A DNA stretch of 64,000 bases from Pseudomonadota bacterium (GTDB lineage: Bacteria; Pseudomonadota; Gammaproteobacteria; Ga0077536), in contig JADJYF010000004.1 in the NCBI GenBank assembly GCA_016719885.1, forward strand, positions 170,001 to 234,000. The letters run 5' to 3'. A program made the translations under genes and the position numbers. The stretch's first letter is position 1. Every line of letters starts with the position of its first letter. This document shows positions 1 to 9,010 of the stretch, one piece after another. Under the pieces are notes generated by a model. The model saw nothing but the letters and a program-made list of their open reading frames with translations, did not search any database and was not told the origin of the DNA.

Positions 1-855
1 GACCACGCGGCCATGCAAGCGGTTGGGCGAGGTATCGCTGACCGTGACACTGGTGATGTCGGTGCCGAAATCCCAGGCAGCGACGACGTCGTGCAGCAAT
101 GCGCCGCTGACGCGCTTGGCCTTGAAGGCCTGCAACTCGGCTTCACCGAGGGCGCGTGCCGCCACGCGCGGGCTGTCTATCTTGCCGTTGTAGTGTTGGG
201 TGCAGGCCGTGCGACCCGCATCGAACTGCTTGAAGCTCGCGCCGATGATGAGCGGCGCGCCATGCGCGAGCGACGCGGCGTGCTTGGCCTTGGTGTTCTT
301 GTTGGCGGCGTCGCGCGTGCCGACGTGATGATGCATGGGCTCCTGCAGAAGCCGCACGCTGCGCGTCCTGGCGTCGTAACTGCCAGCGACGAAATACCAT
401 TCGTGGGACAGCAGGGCCTTGCCGGTGGTGATGGTTTCAACGCGGCCCTTGCCGGCGCCGATGCGCAGACCGAGACCCTTGGGGCCGATCACCAGCGCCG
501 CGCCGCGTTGCGTGTCATGCGACCACGCCGAAATCACCGCCTGCTCGCCGCGCGCCGGCGTGGTCGGCCAGATGTAGGCGGCGAAAGTGAAGCTCTCCAG
601 CGCGGCGAGCGGTTCGGCGGTGGCCACTTCCACGAACGAGCCGGCATGGATCACCTGGCGGCGCCCCTTGTAGGTGCCGTTGGCCGGCGTCTTGACCGGC
701 TTTTCGCGGTAGCCCGGGCCGTCGGGATTCAGATCGCCGCAGATCAGCTGCACGATGTCGGCGGTGAAACGCCGCGCTTCGCAGTTGACCATGAAGTTGA
801 TGGTTTCGCCGGGCGCCACACTGATGCGGTCGGCATAGGCGGTGATTTTCATCAT
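1..855 (-). CDS. dmfA2: N,N-dimethylformamidase large (beta) subunit-like protein, 3' end outside window
   Basis: The frame is open from the start at 855 (or 852; tandem ATG-ATG) to the window edge, giving about 285 N-terminal residues. They begin MKITAYADRISVAPGET. Residues about 80-230 look like a LamG/concanavalin-like jelly roll (ESFTFAAYIWP, GKIDSPRV). This matches the N-terminal layout known for the large subunit of N,N-dimethylformamidase, an iron enzyme that hydrolyses DMF to dimethylamine and formate. The catalytic C-terminal half lies outside the window, so substrate cannot be judged. GAGGA lies about 9 bases before the 855 start. The small-subunit homologue is the next gene upstream, which strongly supports the assignment. 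An alternative is a DMFase-like amidohydrolase with another amide substrate. Confidence 0.72.
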   Translation of the reverse strand, partial: MMKITAYADRISVAPGETINFMVNCEARRFTADIVQLICGDLNPDGPGYREKPVKTPANGTYKGRRQVIHAGSFVEVATAEPLAALESFTFAAYIWPTTPARGEQAVISAWSHDTQRGAALVIGPKGLGLRIGAGKGRVETITTGKALLSHEWYFVAGSYDARTRSVRLLQEPMHHHVGTRDAANKNTKAKHAASLAHGAPLIIGASFKQFDAGRTACTQHYNGKIDSPRVAARALGEAELQAFKAKRVSGALLHDVVAAWDFGTDITSVTVSDTSPNRLHGRVV

Positions 856-980
856 GACTCAATTCCTCATCGCTGCCGGCGTACACGAGCGGCGGCAGCT
901 TGGCCGCGGCGTTCGTATGCGCCCTGGGAAAATCCGTGGAAGGCGAGACGCGCATGACCGGCATGCGCCGTGCCGCGGCG

Positions 981-1307
981 CTATTCGTGCAAGGTTTCGC
1001 CGGTCAGGGCTTTCCAGCGCTGGCGGAACACATACCACTCGGCATCCGCCATGCTGGTGAAGCGTTGCGCCAGCATCTTGATGGGTTTGCCACGCACGCC
1101 GCTGGTCTTGGCCAGCTGCCATTCACGGTTGGCTTGGACCACCACCAGGCAGAACTTGTCGGCCATCGGCGCGCCACGCAGGCGATTGAGCAGACGTTGC
1201 AGGTCCGGGCTGTGATGCCCGATGGGATTCTTGCGAAATTCTTCTATGAGACGGCGATCGTCGGGCGTCGGCCGATAGTTATCGGTCGCGTCGTGAATAT
1301 CCACCAT
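981..1307 (-). CDS. dmfA1: N,N-dimethylformamidase small (alpha) subunit-like protein
   Basis: This 108-residue soluble protein has the pattern of the DMFase small subunit: an N-terminal charged helix, then HSPDLQRLLNRLR, a short strand region and REWQLAKT, ending with a Phe/Trp-rich helix (AEWYVFRQRWKAL). The known subunits are about 130 residues, so this one is slightly short at the N-terminus. GGGAGG precedes the ATG. It sits 125 bases before the large-subunit gene and 87 bases after the aminotransferase, all on the minus strand, so co-transcription is likely. The family assignment rests on pattern recall plus adjacency to the large subunit. Confidence 0.7.
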   Translation of the reverse strand: MVDIHDATDNYRPTPDDRRLIEEFRKNPIGHHSPDLQRLLNRLRGAPMADKFCLVVVQANREWQLAKTSGVRGKPIKMLAQRFTSMADAEWYVFRQRWKALTGETLHE

Positions 1308-1394
1308 GGCACTCCCTCCCCTTTGAGGTGGATTGAACGGTGGCCGCAGTATAGCGCCGAACCTTCGAGCCGAAAGCCCGGCGCCATGGGTGTC

Positions 1395-2258
1395 TCAGAA
1401 CGCTACGCCGTGGCGCGCCGCGAAATCGACATAGGCATCGCGTAAGCGCTCGCAGACTGGCCGTGCGCCGTCGCCTATCGGCGTGTCGTCAATGCTCGCG
1501 ACACTGACCAGGCCCGCGCCGCTGCCCGACAGGAACACCTCGTCGGCGGCCAGCAGGTCATAGCGCGTGAGCGAGCGGCATTCGACCGCCATGCCGAGTT
1601 CGCGACACATCTTCAGCACGCTGTCGCGCGTGATGCCCGGCAGCGCGCCGTCGGCGGTCGGCGGCGTAACCAGCGTGCCTTCGAGCACGGCGAACAGGTT
1701 GGCACCGGTTGCTTCGGTGACACGCCCGGTGGCGTTCAGCAACAGCGCATCGTCATAGCCTTTCAAGCGCGCATCGCGCTTGGCCAGCACGTTGTTGAGA
1801 TAGTTGAGACTCTTGACCTGCGGGTCGAGCAGGTCGGCGGCCGGCCGGCGCAGCCACGACGTCAGCAGGCGCAGACCCTTGGCCCGCACCTCGGCGGGAA
1901 ACATGCGCAAGGACGCCACGATGCAGAACAATTCCGGCTCGACGCAGGACGCGGGATCGACGCCGAGCTCACCCACGCCGCGGGTCGCCACCAGTCGCAC
2001 GTAGGCCTCGGCCTCGCCGTTGGCGCGCGCGGTGTCGAGCACGGCCTGGGCCAGCGCCGCGCCCTTGCGTGGCAATTCCAGCCCGATGGCGCGCGCCGAG
2101 CGTTCGAGCCGCGCAATGTGATCGTCAAGACGAAACACGCGGCCGCCGGTGATGCGTATGCCTTCGAACACGCCGTCGCCATACAACAGGCCATGGTCGA
2201 GGATGGAGATGCGGCACTCACGTGCGTCACCGATGTGGTTGCGATACCAGACTTTCAT
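1395..2258 (-). CDS. class IV PLP-dependent aminotransferase (branched-chain/D-amino acid type)
   Basis: The 287-residue protein has the full fold-type IV layout. It starts MKVWYRNHIG, followed by DHGLLYGDGVFEGIR, and has Lys149 in VKSLNYLNN as the expected Schiff-base lysine. NATGRVTEATGANLF and a GITRDSVL segment follow. Substrate cannot be set among branched-chain amino acid transaminase, D-amino acid transaminase and ADC lyase; the length fits all. The open frame extends further upstream, but the ATG at 2258 overlaps the IclR stop (ATGA) and starts exactly at the conserved N-terminus. Translational coupling to the regulator and position before the DMFase-like genes suggest one operon, perhaps for handling a released amine or amino acid. 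Confidence 0.85.
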   Translation of the reverse strand: MKVWYRNHIGDARECRISILDHGLLYGDGVFEGIRITGGRVFRLDDHIARLERSARAIGLELPRKGAALAQAVLDTARANGEAEAYVRLVATRGVGELGVDPASCVEPELFCIVASLRMFPAEVRAKGLRLLTSWLRRPAADLLDPQVKSLNYLNNVLAKRDARLKGYDDALLLNATGRVTEATGANLFAVLEGTLVTPPTADGALPGITRDSVLKMCRELGMAVECRSLTRYDLLAADEVFLSGSGAGLVSVASIDDTPIGDGARPVCERLRDAYVDFAARHGVAF

Positions 2259-2986
2259 TGCGAGCGTCCCTCGATACGTAAAGCGATGCCTTCGGCGGCG
2301 TGCACCACGCGGCGCGTGGCGGCGGTCGTGCCGATGGCGGTGAAACGGGCGGCAACGGTGGCGAGCGCCACCGTGCCGTGCATGCGTCCGTGACTCAGAA
2401 TGGGCGCGGCGGCGACCGCGAGTCCGGCCTGCCATTCCTCGATGTTGGTCGCCCACCCCTGCGCGCGTACGCGCTCGACTTCGGCGCCGAGCGCCTTGTG
2501 GCTGCGCAGGGTTCTGGCGGTGAAGCGCGGCAGCTCTTGCAACTCGACCTGCTCGGGCGCGAAGGCGAGATAGAGCTTGCCGACCGCTGTCGCGTGCACC
2601 GGCACGCCGGCGCCGAGGCGCGGCGCCGCGCGCAGGAAACCGCTGCCTTCGGCCTTTTCCAGCACCACCAGTTTGCCGGCGCGCGCCACCACCAGGAAAA
2701 ACGTTTCGCCGAGCTCGGCGGCGGCGCTTTCCAGCACCGGCTTGGCGGCGGTCGCCAGCGGTTCGCGGCTGGCGATATTGAGCCCCAGGGCCATCAAGGC
2801 AAAGCCGGCGCGGTAGCGCCCATCACCGTCCTGCTCGGCGAGGCCGCGGCGCACCAGCGGCGCAAGGATGCGATGCGCGCTGGAACGCGGCATGCCGAGT
2901 TCGCGCGCGAGATCCGCCAGGCGCAAGGCCTGCGCGCGCTCGCTCAAGAGAAACAGGGCGTCGAGTGCCTTGTCGATGGTGCTCAT
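2255..2986 (-). CDS. IclR-family transcriptional regulator
   Basis: The protein is 243 residues. An N-terminal winged helix-turn-helix (about 1-65: KALDALFLLSERAQALRLADLARELGMPRSSAHRIL) precedes an IclR effector-binding domain (about 80-240: GAGVPVHATAVGKLYLAFAP, and GWATNIEEWQAGLAVAAAPI). IclR proteins usually bind palindromes overlapping their own promoter and a nearby operon. The gene is the first of the minus-strand set leading into the aminotransferase and DMFase-like genes, with a 4-base overlap to the next gene. Overlapping inverted repeats lie immediately upstream of its start, which suggests autoregulation. The effector is not inferable. Confidence 0.92.
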   Translation of the reverse strand: MSTIDKALDALFLLSERAQALRLADLARELGMPRSSAHRILAPLVRRGLAEQDGDGRYRAGFALMALGLNIASREPLATAAKPVLESAAAELGETFFLVVARAGKLVVLEKAEGSGFLRAAPRLGAGVPVHATAVGKLYLAFAPEQVELQELPRFTARTLRSHKALGAEVERVRAQGWATNIEEWQAGLAVAAAPILSHGRMHGTVALATVAARFTAIGTTAATRRVVHAAEGIALRIEGRSQ

Positions 2987-2990
2987 GGAT

Positions 2991-3019
2991 GTTCCATTAT
3001 TCGGAACGAATATCCGAAT
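2991..3019. promoter_or_regulatory. overlapping inverted repeats, likely IclR operator
   Basis: Two overlapping palindromes sit just before the IclR start: GTTCC-N7-GGAAC (2991-3007) and ATTCGGA-N7-TCCGAAT (2999-3019). The size and GTTCC/GGAAC half sites resemble those of many IclR-family operators. The position would block transcription of the iclR operon and may also affect the divergent methyltransferase 220 bases away. Confidence 0.6.
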
Positions 3020-3241
3020 TACAGAACAACCGTAACCAGCACGCCGACGCCTGGCAAGTCGCTGCCGGCCAAGCCGGACAAAACCGCGAAATTCCGCCGT
3101 GCGGCGGTCTTGTCGGCTCGCTACCGTCGGCCGCAGTCGCCGCCCTCGGCGCGCTGCGCGTGCCGCGGCGTTTCACATGTTGAAACGCCGCGTCGCCCGG
3201 AGATAATCCCGCCCTTCGATGGGCAACGACGAGGGCAGCCG

Positions 3242-4291
3242 ATGAACAAGGACAAGATGCGCGCCATGGCCGACCGCGTGTTTCGCGACATGGCGGGCGG
3301 TATGGCCGCCGGCCTCGCGTACGTCGGCACCGAGACCGGCTTGTTCCGCGCCATGCAGGGGCGCGGTGCCATGAGCCGTGACGAAGTGGTGCGCGCCAGC
3401 GGTCTTAATCCACGTTACGTCGAAGAATGGCTGCAGGGCATGGTCGCGGCCGCTTATCTCGATTACGACGCGGATGCATGCACCTACACGCTGCCCGAGG
3501 AACACGCGTTTCTGCTTGCGTCCGACGGCACGGATCATTTCATGGGCGGCATGTTCGCGATGCTGCCGCCCTTGCTGGCGGTGGCACCGCGCGTGGCGCG
3601 CGCCTGTCGCGAGGGCGGTGGCGTGCCCTTTGCCGACTACGCACCGGAATGCCGTCACGCCATCGACCACATGAATCGCGGCAACTACGAGCATCGCCTG
3701 GTCGACTACTGGTTGAAACAACTGCCGCAGGTGAGCGCCGCGCTGGCCGCGGGCGGCCGCATGCTGGACGTCGGCTGTGGTCGCGGTTTCGTGGTGCTGG
3801 CGCTGAAGCGCGCTTTCCCGGCCGCCGAGTGCGTGGGCGTCGACCCTGACGCGGCGTCGATAGCAGAGGCGCGCGCCAGCGCCGCGGCAGCCGGCATCGC
3901 CGCGCGTTACGAGGCGACCACCAGCGACGCGCTCGCGGACGACGACAAGTTCGACCTCATCACGCTGTGCGACGTGTTGCACGATCTGCCCGAGCCCGTG
4001 GGCGTGCTGCGCGGCCTGCGCGCGCGGCTCGCGCCCGGCGGCGTGCTGCTGGTCATCGAGCCGCGCGTGTCGGACAAGCTCGAAGAGAACATCAATCCGC
4101 TGGCGGCGATGTTCTATGGCTTCAGCATGTTCCACTGCATGACGCAGTCCCTGGCCCATGGCGGCGCCGGTCTCGGCGCCTGTCTCGGCCCGACCCGCAC
4201 CAAGGCCTTGTTCGCCGAGGCGGGTTTCTCCAGCGCCGAGACGCTGGACATCAAGAGCCCGACCAATCTCTTCTACGCGGTGCGCGCCTGA
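3242..4291 (+). CDS. SAM-dependent methyltransferase with N-terminal winged-helix domain
   Basis: The 349-residue protein has an N-terminal helical dimerization/winged-helix region (about 1-120; SRDEVVRASGLNPRYVEEWL). This is followed by a class I Rossmann methyltransferase domain with motif I LDVGCGRGFVVLALKRAFP (about 172-190), an acidic VGVDPDAASI (motif II) and LITLCDVLHDLPEP (motif IV region). Similar proteins are often described as methyltransferase domain proteins of unknown substrate, including human METTL-like and O-methyltransferase relatives. It is transcribed divergently from the IclR operon. The serine hydrolase after it is convergent, so it appears monocistronic. Confidence 0.85.
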   Translation: MNKDKMRAMADRVFRDMAGGMAAGLAYVGTETGLFRAMQGRGAMSRDEVVRASGLNPRYVEEWLQGMVAAAYLDYDADACTYTLPEEHAFLLASDGTDHFMGGMFAMLPPLLAVAPRVARACREGGGVPFADYAPECRHAIDHMNRGNYEHRLVDYWLKQLPQVSAALAAGGRMLDVGCGRGFVVLALKRAFPAAECVGVDPDAASIAEARASAAAAGIAARYEATTSDALADDDKFDLITLCDVLHDLPEPVGVLRGLRARLAPGGVLLVIEPRVSDKLEENINPLAAMFYGFSMFHCMTQSLAHGGAGLGACLGPTRTKALFAEAGFSSAETLDIKSPTNLFYAVRA

Positions 4292-4313
4292 GGTCGCGTC
4301 TCGCTGGCGAAGT

Positions 4314-5534
4314 TCAGCCGAGTTCCCTTTTCACCGCCTCGATGAAGGCCAGGCGCCGCGGACCGCCATGCTGTGAGCCCTTTTCGCGGCTGGCCGGTTC
4401 GTCGGCGTGCATGAAGACTTCGCGCGGCATGGCGCCGACCATTACGAACACGAGGCCGTGGGCCGGCTCGACGTGTATCCACTGGCCGTAGGCGCCGAGC
4501 GCCATGAAGCTGCCGGGGTGATGCACCCACCACAGGTAGCCGTAGCCGCTGAAGGCCGAGGTGTCGAGGCGCGGCCGTGCACCGATATCCTTGTGAAAAT
4601 TCGGTGCTGACGGCGCGGTTGCGAGCGCCGTCCAGCCGACCGGCAGCACGCGCGTGCCATCGCTCGCCACGCCGTCGTTCAACATCAACTGGCCGAAACG
4701 GCCGTAGTCGCGCAGCGAAGCGCCACAGCAACTGCCGGTGATCTCGTCGCCGTCATCGGACTCCAGCATGAAGTAGCCATCGACCTCCATGCCGCACGGA
4801 CCCCAGATCTTCTCCGCGCAGTAATCGGCCACGGTCTTGCCGGTGACGCTGGAGATAATGAGGCTCAACAGGAAGGTGTCGCCGGTGTTGTAGTAGAACT
4901 GCGTGCCGGGCGGGTCGATGCGTTTCAAGGTCTTGAGATAGGCGCGGATATAGCCCGCGCGCCGTTCGGCGATGGGCTTGATGTAGTGCTCGGCGACGTC
5001 GGCGCGCAGGTCCTCGTAGTCCTCCGTCCAGTCGATGCCGGACGTCATGTTGAGCAGATGGCGGATGCTGACGCCTTCGTAGGCGCTGCCGGCGAAGTCC
5101 GGCAGGTAACGCGTCATCGGATCGTCGAGGCTTTTGATCAGACCGTCATGCAGGGCCGCGCCGATGAGGGTCGAAGCTATCGACTTGACCATCGACGACG
5201 ACTGCCAACGCTGCGTCGGATCAAGGCCCAAGGCATAACGCTCCAGCACAATCTTGCCGTGATGCAAGACCAGCAGTCCGCTCAAGTGCTCATCGCGCAT
5301 GAGGTCGTCGGTCGTGCAGCTGCGGCCCTGGTCGGCAAAGCGCACATCCAGCACCCCTGTGCCGGTCGGCAAGACGCTGGCCCGCGGCGCGCGCGGCACG
5401 CGTCGCGTGGCGAAGATGCGATCCCAGTGCAGAAAGCCTTCGGCCTGGATGTTGGGCGACCACAACAGGAAGTCGCCGCCCAGCAGGCGCGCCAGCCAGC
5501 GTTCATGGTTTTGCGTAGCGCCGGTGTCGGCCAT
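4314..5534 (-). CDS. serine hydrolase, class C beta-lactamase/esterase fold
   Basis: This 406-residue protein has the penicillin-binding-protein-like fold. The SxxK nucleophile motif is Ser114-Met-Val-Lys117 (WQSSSMVKSIAST), and the YxN motif is Tyr214-Tyr-Asn216 (FYYNTGDTF). A C-terminal YGYLWWVH strand stands where the KTG-type motif is usually placed. Members include EstB-type esterases, 6-aminohexanoate-dimer hydrolase and D-peptidases, so true beta-lactamase activity should not be assumed. GAGGCAA precedes the ATG at 5534. No signal peptide is evident, suggesting a cytoplasmic amidase or esterase. It is divergent from the exporter operon. Confidence 0.85.
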   Translation of the reverse strand: MADTGATQNHERWLARLLGGDFLLWSPNIQAEGFLHWDRIFATRRVPRAPRASVLPTGTGVLDVRFADQGRSCTTDDLMRDEHLSGLLVLHHGKIVLERYALGLDPTQRWQSSSMVKSIASTLIGAALHDGLIKSLDDPMTRYLPDFAGSAYEGVSIRHLLNMTSGIDWTEDYEDLRADVAEHYIKPIAERRAGYIRAYLKTLKRIDPPGTQFYYNTGDTFLLSLIISSVTGKTVADYCAEKIWGPCGMEVDGYFMLESDDGDEITGSCCGASLRDYGRFGQLMLNDGVASDGTRVLPVGWTALATAPSAPNFHKDIGARPRLDTSAFSGYGYLWWVHHPGSFMALGAYGQWIHVEPAHGLVFVMVGAMPREVFMHADEPASREKGSQHGGPRRLAFIEAVKRELG

Positions 5535-5707
5535 GGGAATTGCCTCGAACAAGTGGATGGACCCTGCAACGCTAGGACGTGGCGCGCCGCTATACAAGGC
5601 GCACCGGCGCGACGGCGCTATGATGCGTGCACCATGCAAGCTGACGAAACGCCTCGGCCCTTTGTTCGTGCCGCCCGTCGGCGCCGATACAGCGCCGCCC
5701 ACCGCGC

Positions 5708-6790
5708 ATGAAGCGCGCCGTCGTCCTCGCGCTGTTGCTCACATCCGCGCTGGCATGGGCGTACTTTCAGCGCGTCGGCCGCGGCCCGGCGCAGCTGATT
5801 GCCTACGGCACGCTCGAAGCGCGGGATATCGAAGTCGGCTCCAAGGTCGGCGGGCGCGTGCTGAGTCTCGGCACCCGCGAAGGCGAACAGGTGCGTGCCG
5901 GCCAGGTGCTGGTGACACTCGACGACGAACAGCTCGCGCCGGCGCTGGCGCTGGCCGAGGCGGCACTCGCGGCGGCGCGCGCCGAACTCGCCAAGCGCGA
6001 GCACGGCTCGCGCGTCGAAGACATCGCCGAGGCACGCGCCGCCGCCAATGACCGGCAGGGCGGCGGCTTTCGCGCCGACGAGATAGCCGCGGCGCGTGCC
6101 GAGCGCACGCGTCTCGCCGCCGATGCGGACAACGCCCGACGGCGCCTGGCGCGCAGTCGCGAGCTCCTGGCGCGCGGCATGATTGCGCAGCAGGCGCACG
6201 ACGATGCGCAGACCGCCGCCGATGCCGCCGCCGCGGCCTTGCGCGCCGCCGAACATGGCCTGGCCGCCGCCGAGGGACGCTACCAGGCGGCGCGCGCGGT
6301 GACGGCGCGTACCGTGAGTGGTTACCGCGCCGAGGACATCGACGCCGCCCGCGCCGCGGTCGCCCAGGCCGAGGCCGAGCTCGCGCTCGCCCGCGCGCGA
6401 CTCGCGGAAACCCAGGTGCGCGCGCCCGCCGATGCCACGGTGGAAGTGTTCGATCTGCGGCCCGGCGACCTCGTGGCGCCCAATGCGCCGGTCGCGCGCC
6501 TGCTGGAAAGCGCCGAGCTGTACGTCATGGTGTTCGTGCCCGAGCCGCGCATCGGTGACGTGAGTCTCGGCCAGCAGGTCGAGATCGGCGTCGACGCGTT
6601 TGCCGGGCGACGTTTTCGCGGCACGGTCGAGCAGATCCGTCAGCGCGCCGAGTTCCTGCCGCGCAATGTGCAGACCCGCGAAGAGCGCGTGCACCAGGTC
6701 ATCGGCGTCAAGGTGCGGGTGGAGGAGGGGCGCAGCGAATTGCGCGCCGGCACCGCGGCCGAGGTGCGCTTCCCGCCGCGCGCGCCATGA
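5708..6790 (+). CDS. HlyD/YbhG-family membrane fusion protein
   Basis: This is a 360-residue periplasmic adaptor. It has an N-terminal signal anchor (MKRAVVLALLLTSALAWAYF), a first lipoyl half (ARDIEVGSKVGGRVLSL), a long Ala/Arg/Glu-rich coiled-coil hairpin (about 75-230), a second lipoyl half (VRAPADATVEVFDLRPGDLV) and a beta-barrel domain (MVFVPEPRIGDVSLGQQVEIGVDAF). The layout matches YbhG, which pairs with the YbhFSR drug/ion ABC exporter. The coding end overlaps the ATPase start by four bases, so the three genes form one operon. Confidence 0.9.
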   Translation: MKRAVVLALLLTSALAWAYFQRVGRGPAQLIAYGTLEARDIEVGSKVGGRVLSLGTREGEQVRAGQVLVTLDDEQLAPALALAEAALAAARAELAKREHGSRVEDIAEARAAANDRQGGGFRADEIAAARAERTRLAADADNARRRLARSRELLARGMIAQQAHDDAQTAADAAAAALRAAEHGLAAAEGRYQAARAVTARTVSGYRAEDIDAARAAVAQAEAELALARARLAETQVRAPADATVEVFDLRPGDLVAPNAPVARLLESAELYVMVFVPEPRIGDVSLGQQVEIGVDAFAGRRFRGTVEQIRQRAEFLPRNVQTREERVHQVIGVKVRVEEGRSELRAGTAAEVRFPPRAP

Positions 6791-7743
6791 GCGCCGCCAT
6801 CGTCGCGCGCCATCTCACGCGCCGCTTCGGCGACTTCACCGCCGTCGACGATGTTTCGTTCGAAGTCGCGGCCGGCGAGATCTTCGGCTTCCTCGGCCCC
6901 AACGGCAGCGGCAAGACCGTCACCATCAAGATGCTGACCGGGCTGTTGCCGCCGAGCGCCGGCACGGCGGTGATCGATGGTCTCGATGTCAGTCACGAGG
7001 CCGAGGCGGTGCGCACCCGCATCGGTTACATGAGCCAGAAGTTCGGCCTCTACGACGACCTCTCGGCGCTCGAGAACCTGCGCTTCTACGGCATGGCCTA
7101 TGGCTTGGGCGGCGCGCGTCTCGCCGCGCGCATCGACACCGCGCTGGAACGCAACGGACTCGGGCCGTACAAGGATCGCCTCGCCGCACGCCTGTCCGGT
7201 GGCTGGCGCCAACGCCTGGCGCTGGCCTGCGCGATGATCCACGAGCCGCGCATCCTGTATCTCGATGAACCGACCGCCGGCATCGATCCGGTGGCGCGCC
7301 GGCAGCTGTGGGACCTGTTGTTCGAACTGGCGGCGCAGGGCATCACGTTCTTCGTCACCACCCACTACATGGACGAAGCCGAGCGCTGCGGTCATCTCGC
7401 CTACCTCTATTACGGCCGCCTGATCGCCGACGGCACGCCCGACGGCCTGGCGCGGCTGCCGGAGGTGACGCCGGCCGGCACGCGCCGCTACGGCTTGACC
7501 ACCAGCGATGCCGGCCAGGCGCGGCGCATCGCCGCCACGCTGCCCGGCGTGCGCTCGTCCACCATTTTCGGGCGCGGCCTGCACGTGCTGGTCGATGCGC
7601 ATGTCGACATGCAAGCCATCGTCGCCGCGCTCACGCGCAATGGCGTGGCGGTCGACGAATGCCGAGCGCTGGTGCCGAGTCTCGAAGACGTGTTCGTGGC
7701 ATTGACCGAGCGTCGCCAGCGCGAGATCGAGGGCGGGCCGTGA
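6787..7743 (+). CDS. ABC transporter ATP-binding protein
   Basis: The 318-residue ATPase carries Walker A GPNGSGKT (residues 37-44), the Q-loop region YMSQKFGLYDDL, signature LSGGWRQRL, Walker B RILYLDEPTAGID and the switch histidine in VTTHYMDEAERC. A C-terminal extension of about 85 residues follows, as in ABC-2 exporters of the DrrA/CcmA/YbhF class. Overlaps of four bases (ATGA) with the adaptor and three bases (GTGA context) with the permease indicate tight coupling. YbhF of E. coli carries two ATPase modules; this one has a single module. Confidence 0.93.
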   Translation: MSAAIVARHLTRRFGDFTAVDDVSFEVAAGEIFGFLGPNGSGKTVTIKMLTGLLPPSAGTAVIDGLDVSHEAEAVRTRIGYMSQKFGLYDDLSALENLRFYGMAYGLGGARLAARIDTALERNGLGPYKDRLAARLSGGWRQRLALACAMIHEPRILYLDEPTAGIDPVARRQLWDLLFELAAQGITFFVTTHYMDEAERCGHLAYLYYGRLIADGTPDGLARLPEVTPAGTRRYGLTTSDAGQARRIAATLPGVRSSTIFGRGLHVLVDAHVDMQAIVAALTRNGVAVDECRALVPSLEDVFVALTERRQREIEGGP

Positions 7744-8885
7744 ACGCGCTGCGCGGCTTTCGCGCGGTGTTCTACAAGGAGATGCTGCACGCGCGGCGCG
7801 ATCGTCTCGCCATCGTGTTCGCGCTCATGATGCCGCTCATGCAGATGGTGATCCTCGGCACCGCCATCGATACCAACGTGCGCCAGGTGCCGACCGTGGT
7901 ATTCGATGCCTCCGGCGCCAACCAGCGCGACGGCACGGCCTTGCTCGGCACCCAGGCGAGTCGCGCCTTTCTCGATCGGCTGCGCAATACCGACACCTAC
8001 CGCATCTATCGTCATGTCGATTCCGACGCCGCCTTGAACGAGGAAATGGTGGCGGGTCGCGCGCGGGTCGCGGTCAAGATCCCGCTGACCTTCGCCCGCG
8101 ATCTCGAGGCCGGGCGCCAGGCCGAGGTGCTGGTGATGGTCGATGGTTCCGATTCGGCGGTGGCCGGCCAGGCGCTCAACGTCGCCACCCAGGTGGGGCT
8201 CGACGAGTCGCTGCGGCGCATGCTGCCGGACGGCGTGAAGCCCATCGTCGATGTACGGCCCAAGCTCATGTTCAATCCCGATTCGCGCTCGCCGAACTTC
8301 TTCCTGCCGGGCTTGATGGCGGTGCTGCTGCTGTTCGTCACCACCATGTTGACGGCGTTTTCCATCGTGCGCGAAAAGGAACGCGGCACGCTCGAGCAGC
8401 TGCTGGTCACGCCGGCGCGTCCGCTCGGCATCATGCTCGGCAAGATCACGCCGTATTTCGCGCTGGGCCTGGTCGAACTGGTGGTGATCCTGCTGTTCAT
8501 GCGCTTTGCCTTCGGTGTGCCCATGCACGGCAATCCGCTGCTGCTGGTGTGTCTCGCCACCGGCTACCTGTTCGTCAACCTCACCATCGGTCTTCTGATC
8601 TCGACCCGCGCCGGCTCCCAGACCGAGGCCCTGCAGCTCGGCATGATGAGCATCCTGCCGAGCATCTTCCTGTCGGGCTACATCTTCCCGCGCGACACCA
8701 TGCCGCTGCTGTTCTACGGCATCAGTTACCTGGTGCCGGCCACCTACATGGTCGACATCGCGCGCGGCGTGATCCTGCGCGGCGCGGGTCTCGCCGAACT
8801 GTGGAGCGATGCCTTGGTGCTGGCCTTGATGGGGTTCGTGGTGCTGCTGCTGGCGGCACGCCGCTTCCAGCGCATGATTGTCTAG
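7740..8885 (+). CDS. ABC-2 type permease (YbhS/YhhJ-like)
   Basis: The GTG start at 7740 overlaps the ATPase stop. The 381-residue product has the ABC-2 topology: one N-terminal membrane segment (about 20-40), a large extracytoplasmic domain (about 45-180), then five hydrophobic segments (FFLPGLMAVLLLFVTTMLTAF, YFALGLVELVVILLFMRFA and others). EKERGTLEQLLVTP is the conserved cytoplasmic coupling motif between the first two. Only one permease gene is present, so a homodimer is likely, unlike the YbhS/YbhR pair of E. coli. The cargo is unknown. Confidence 0.9.
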   Translation: MNALRGFRAVFYKEMLHARRDRLAIVFALMMPLMQMVILGTAIDTNVRQVPTVVFDASGANQRDGTALLGTQASRAFLDRLRNTDTYRIYRHVDSDAALNEEMVAGRARVAVKIPLTFARDLEAGRQAEVLVMVDGSDSAVAGQALNVATQVGLDESLRRMLPDGVKPIVDVRPKLMFNPDSRSPNFFLPGLMAVLLLFVTTMLTAFSIVREKERGTLEQLLVTPARPLGIMLGKITPYFALGLVELVVILLFMRFAFGVPMHGNPLLLVCLATGYLFVNLTIGLLISTRAGSQTEALQLGMMSILPSIFLSGYIFPRDTMPLLFYGISYLVPATYMVDIARGVILRGAGLAELWSDALVLALMGFVVLLLAARRFQRMIV

Positions 8886-9010
8886 CGGCGCGCGCAAAAA
8901 TCGCCAGGCTGCGCCGCGCGCGGCCGGGCGCGGCTGCTATCATGCGGCCCGCGCGGCCAGTGACTGCGCCGGGCTTCGCCACTCAACGCGCGTATCGATA
9001 CACAGCAGCC

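Noticed and set aside
4314..5534. True antibiotic-resistance beta-lactamase
   Set aside because: The fold is shared with esterases and peptidases; no signal peptide and no specific class C motifs beyond SxxK/YxN.
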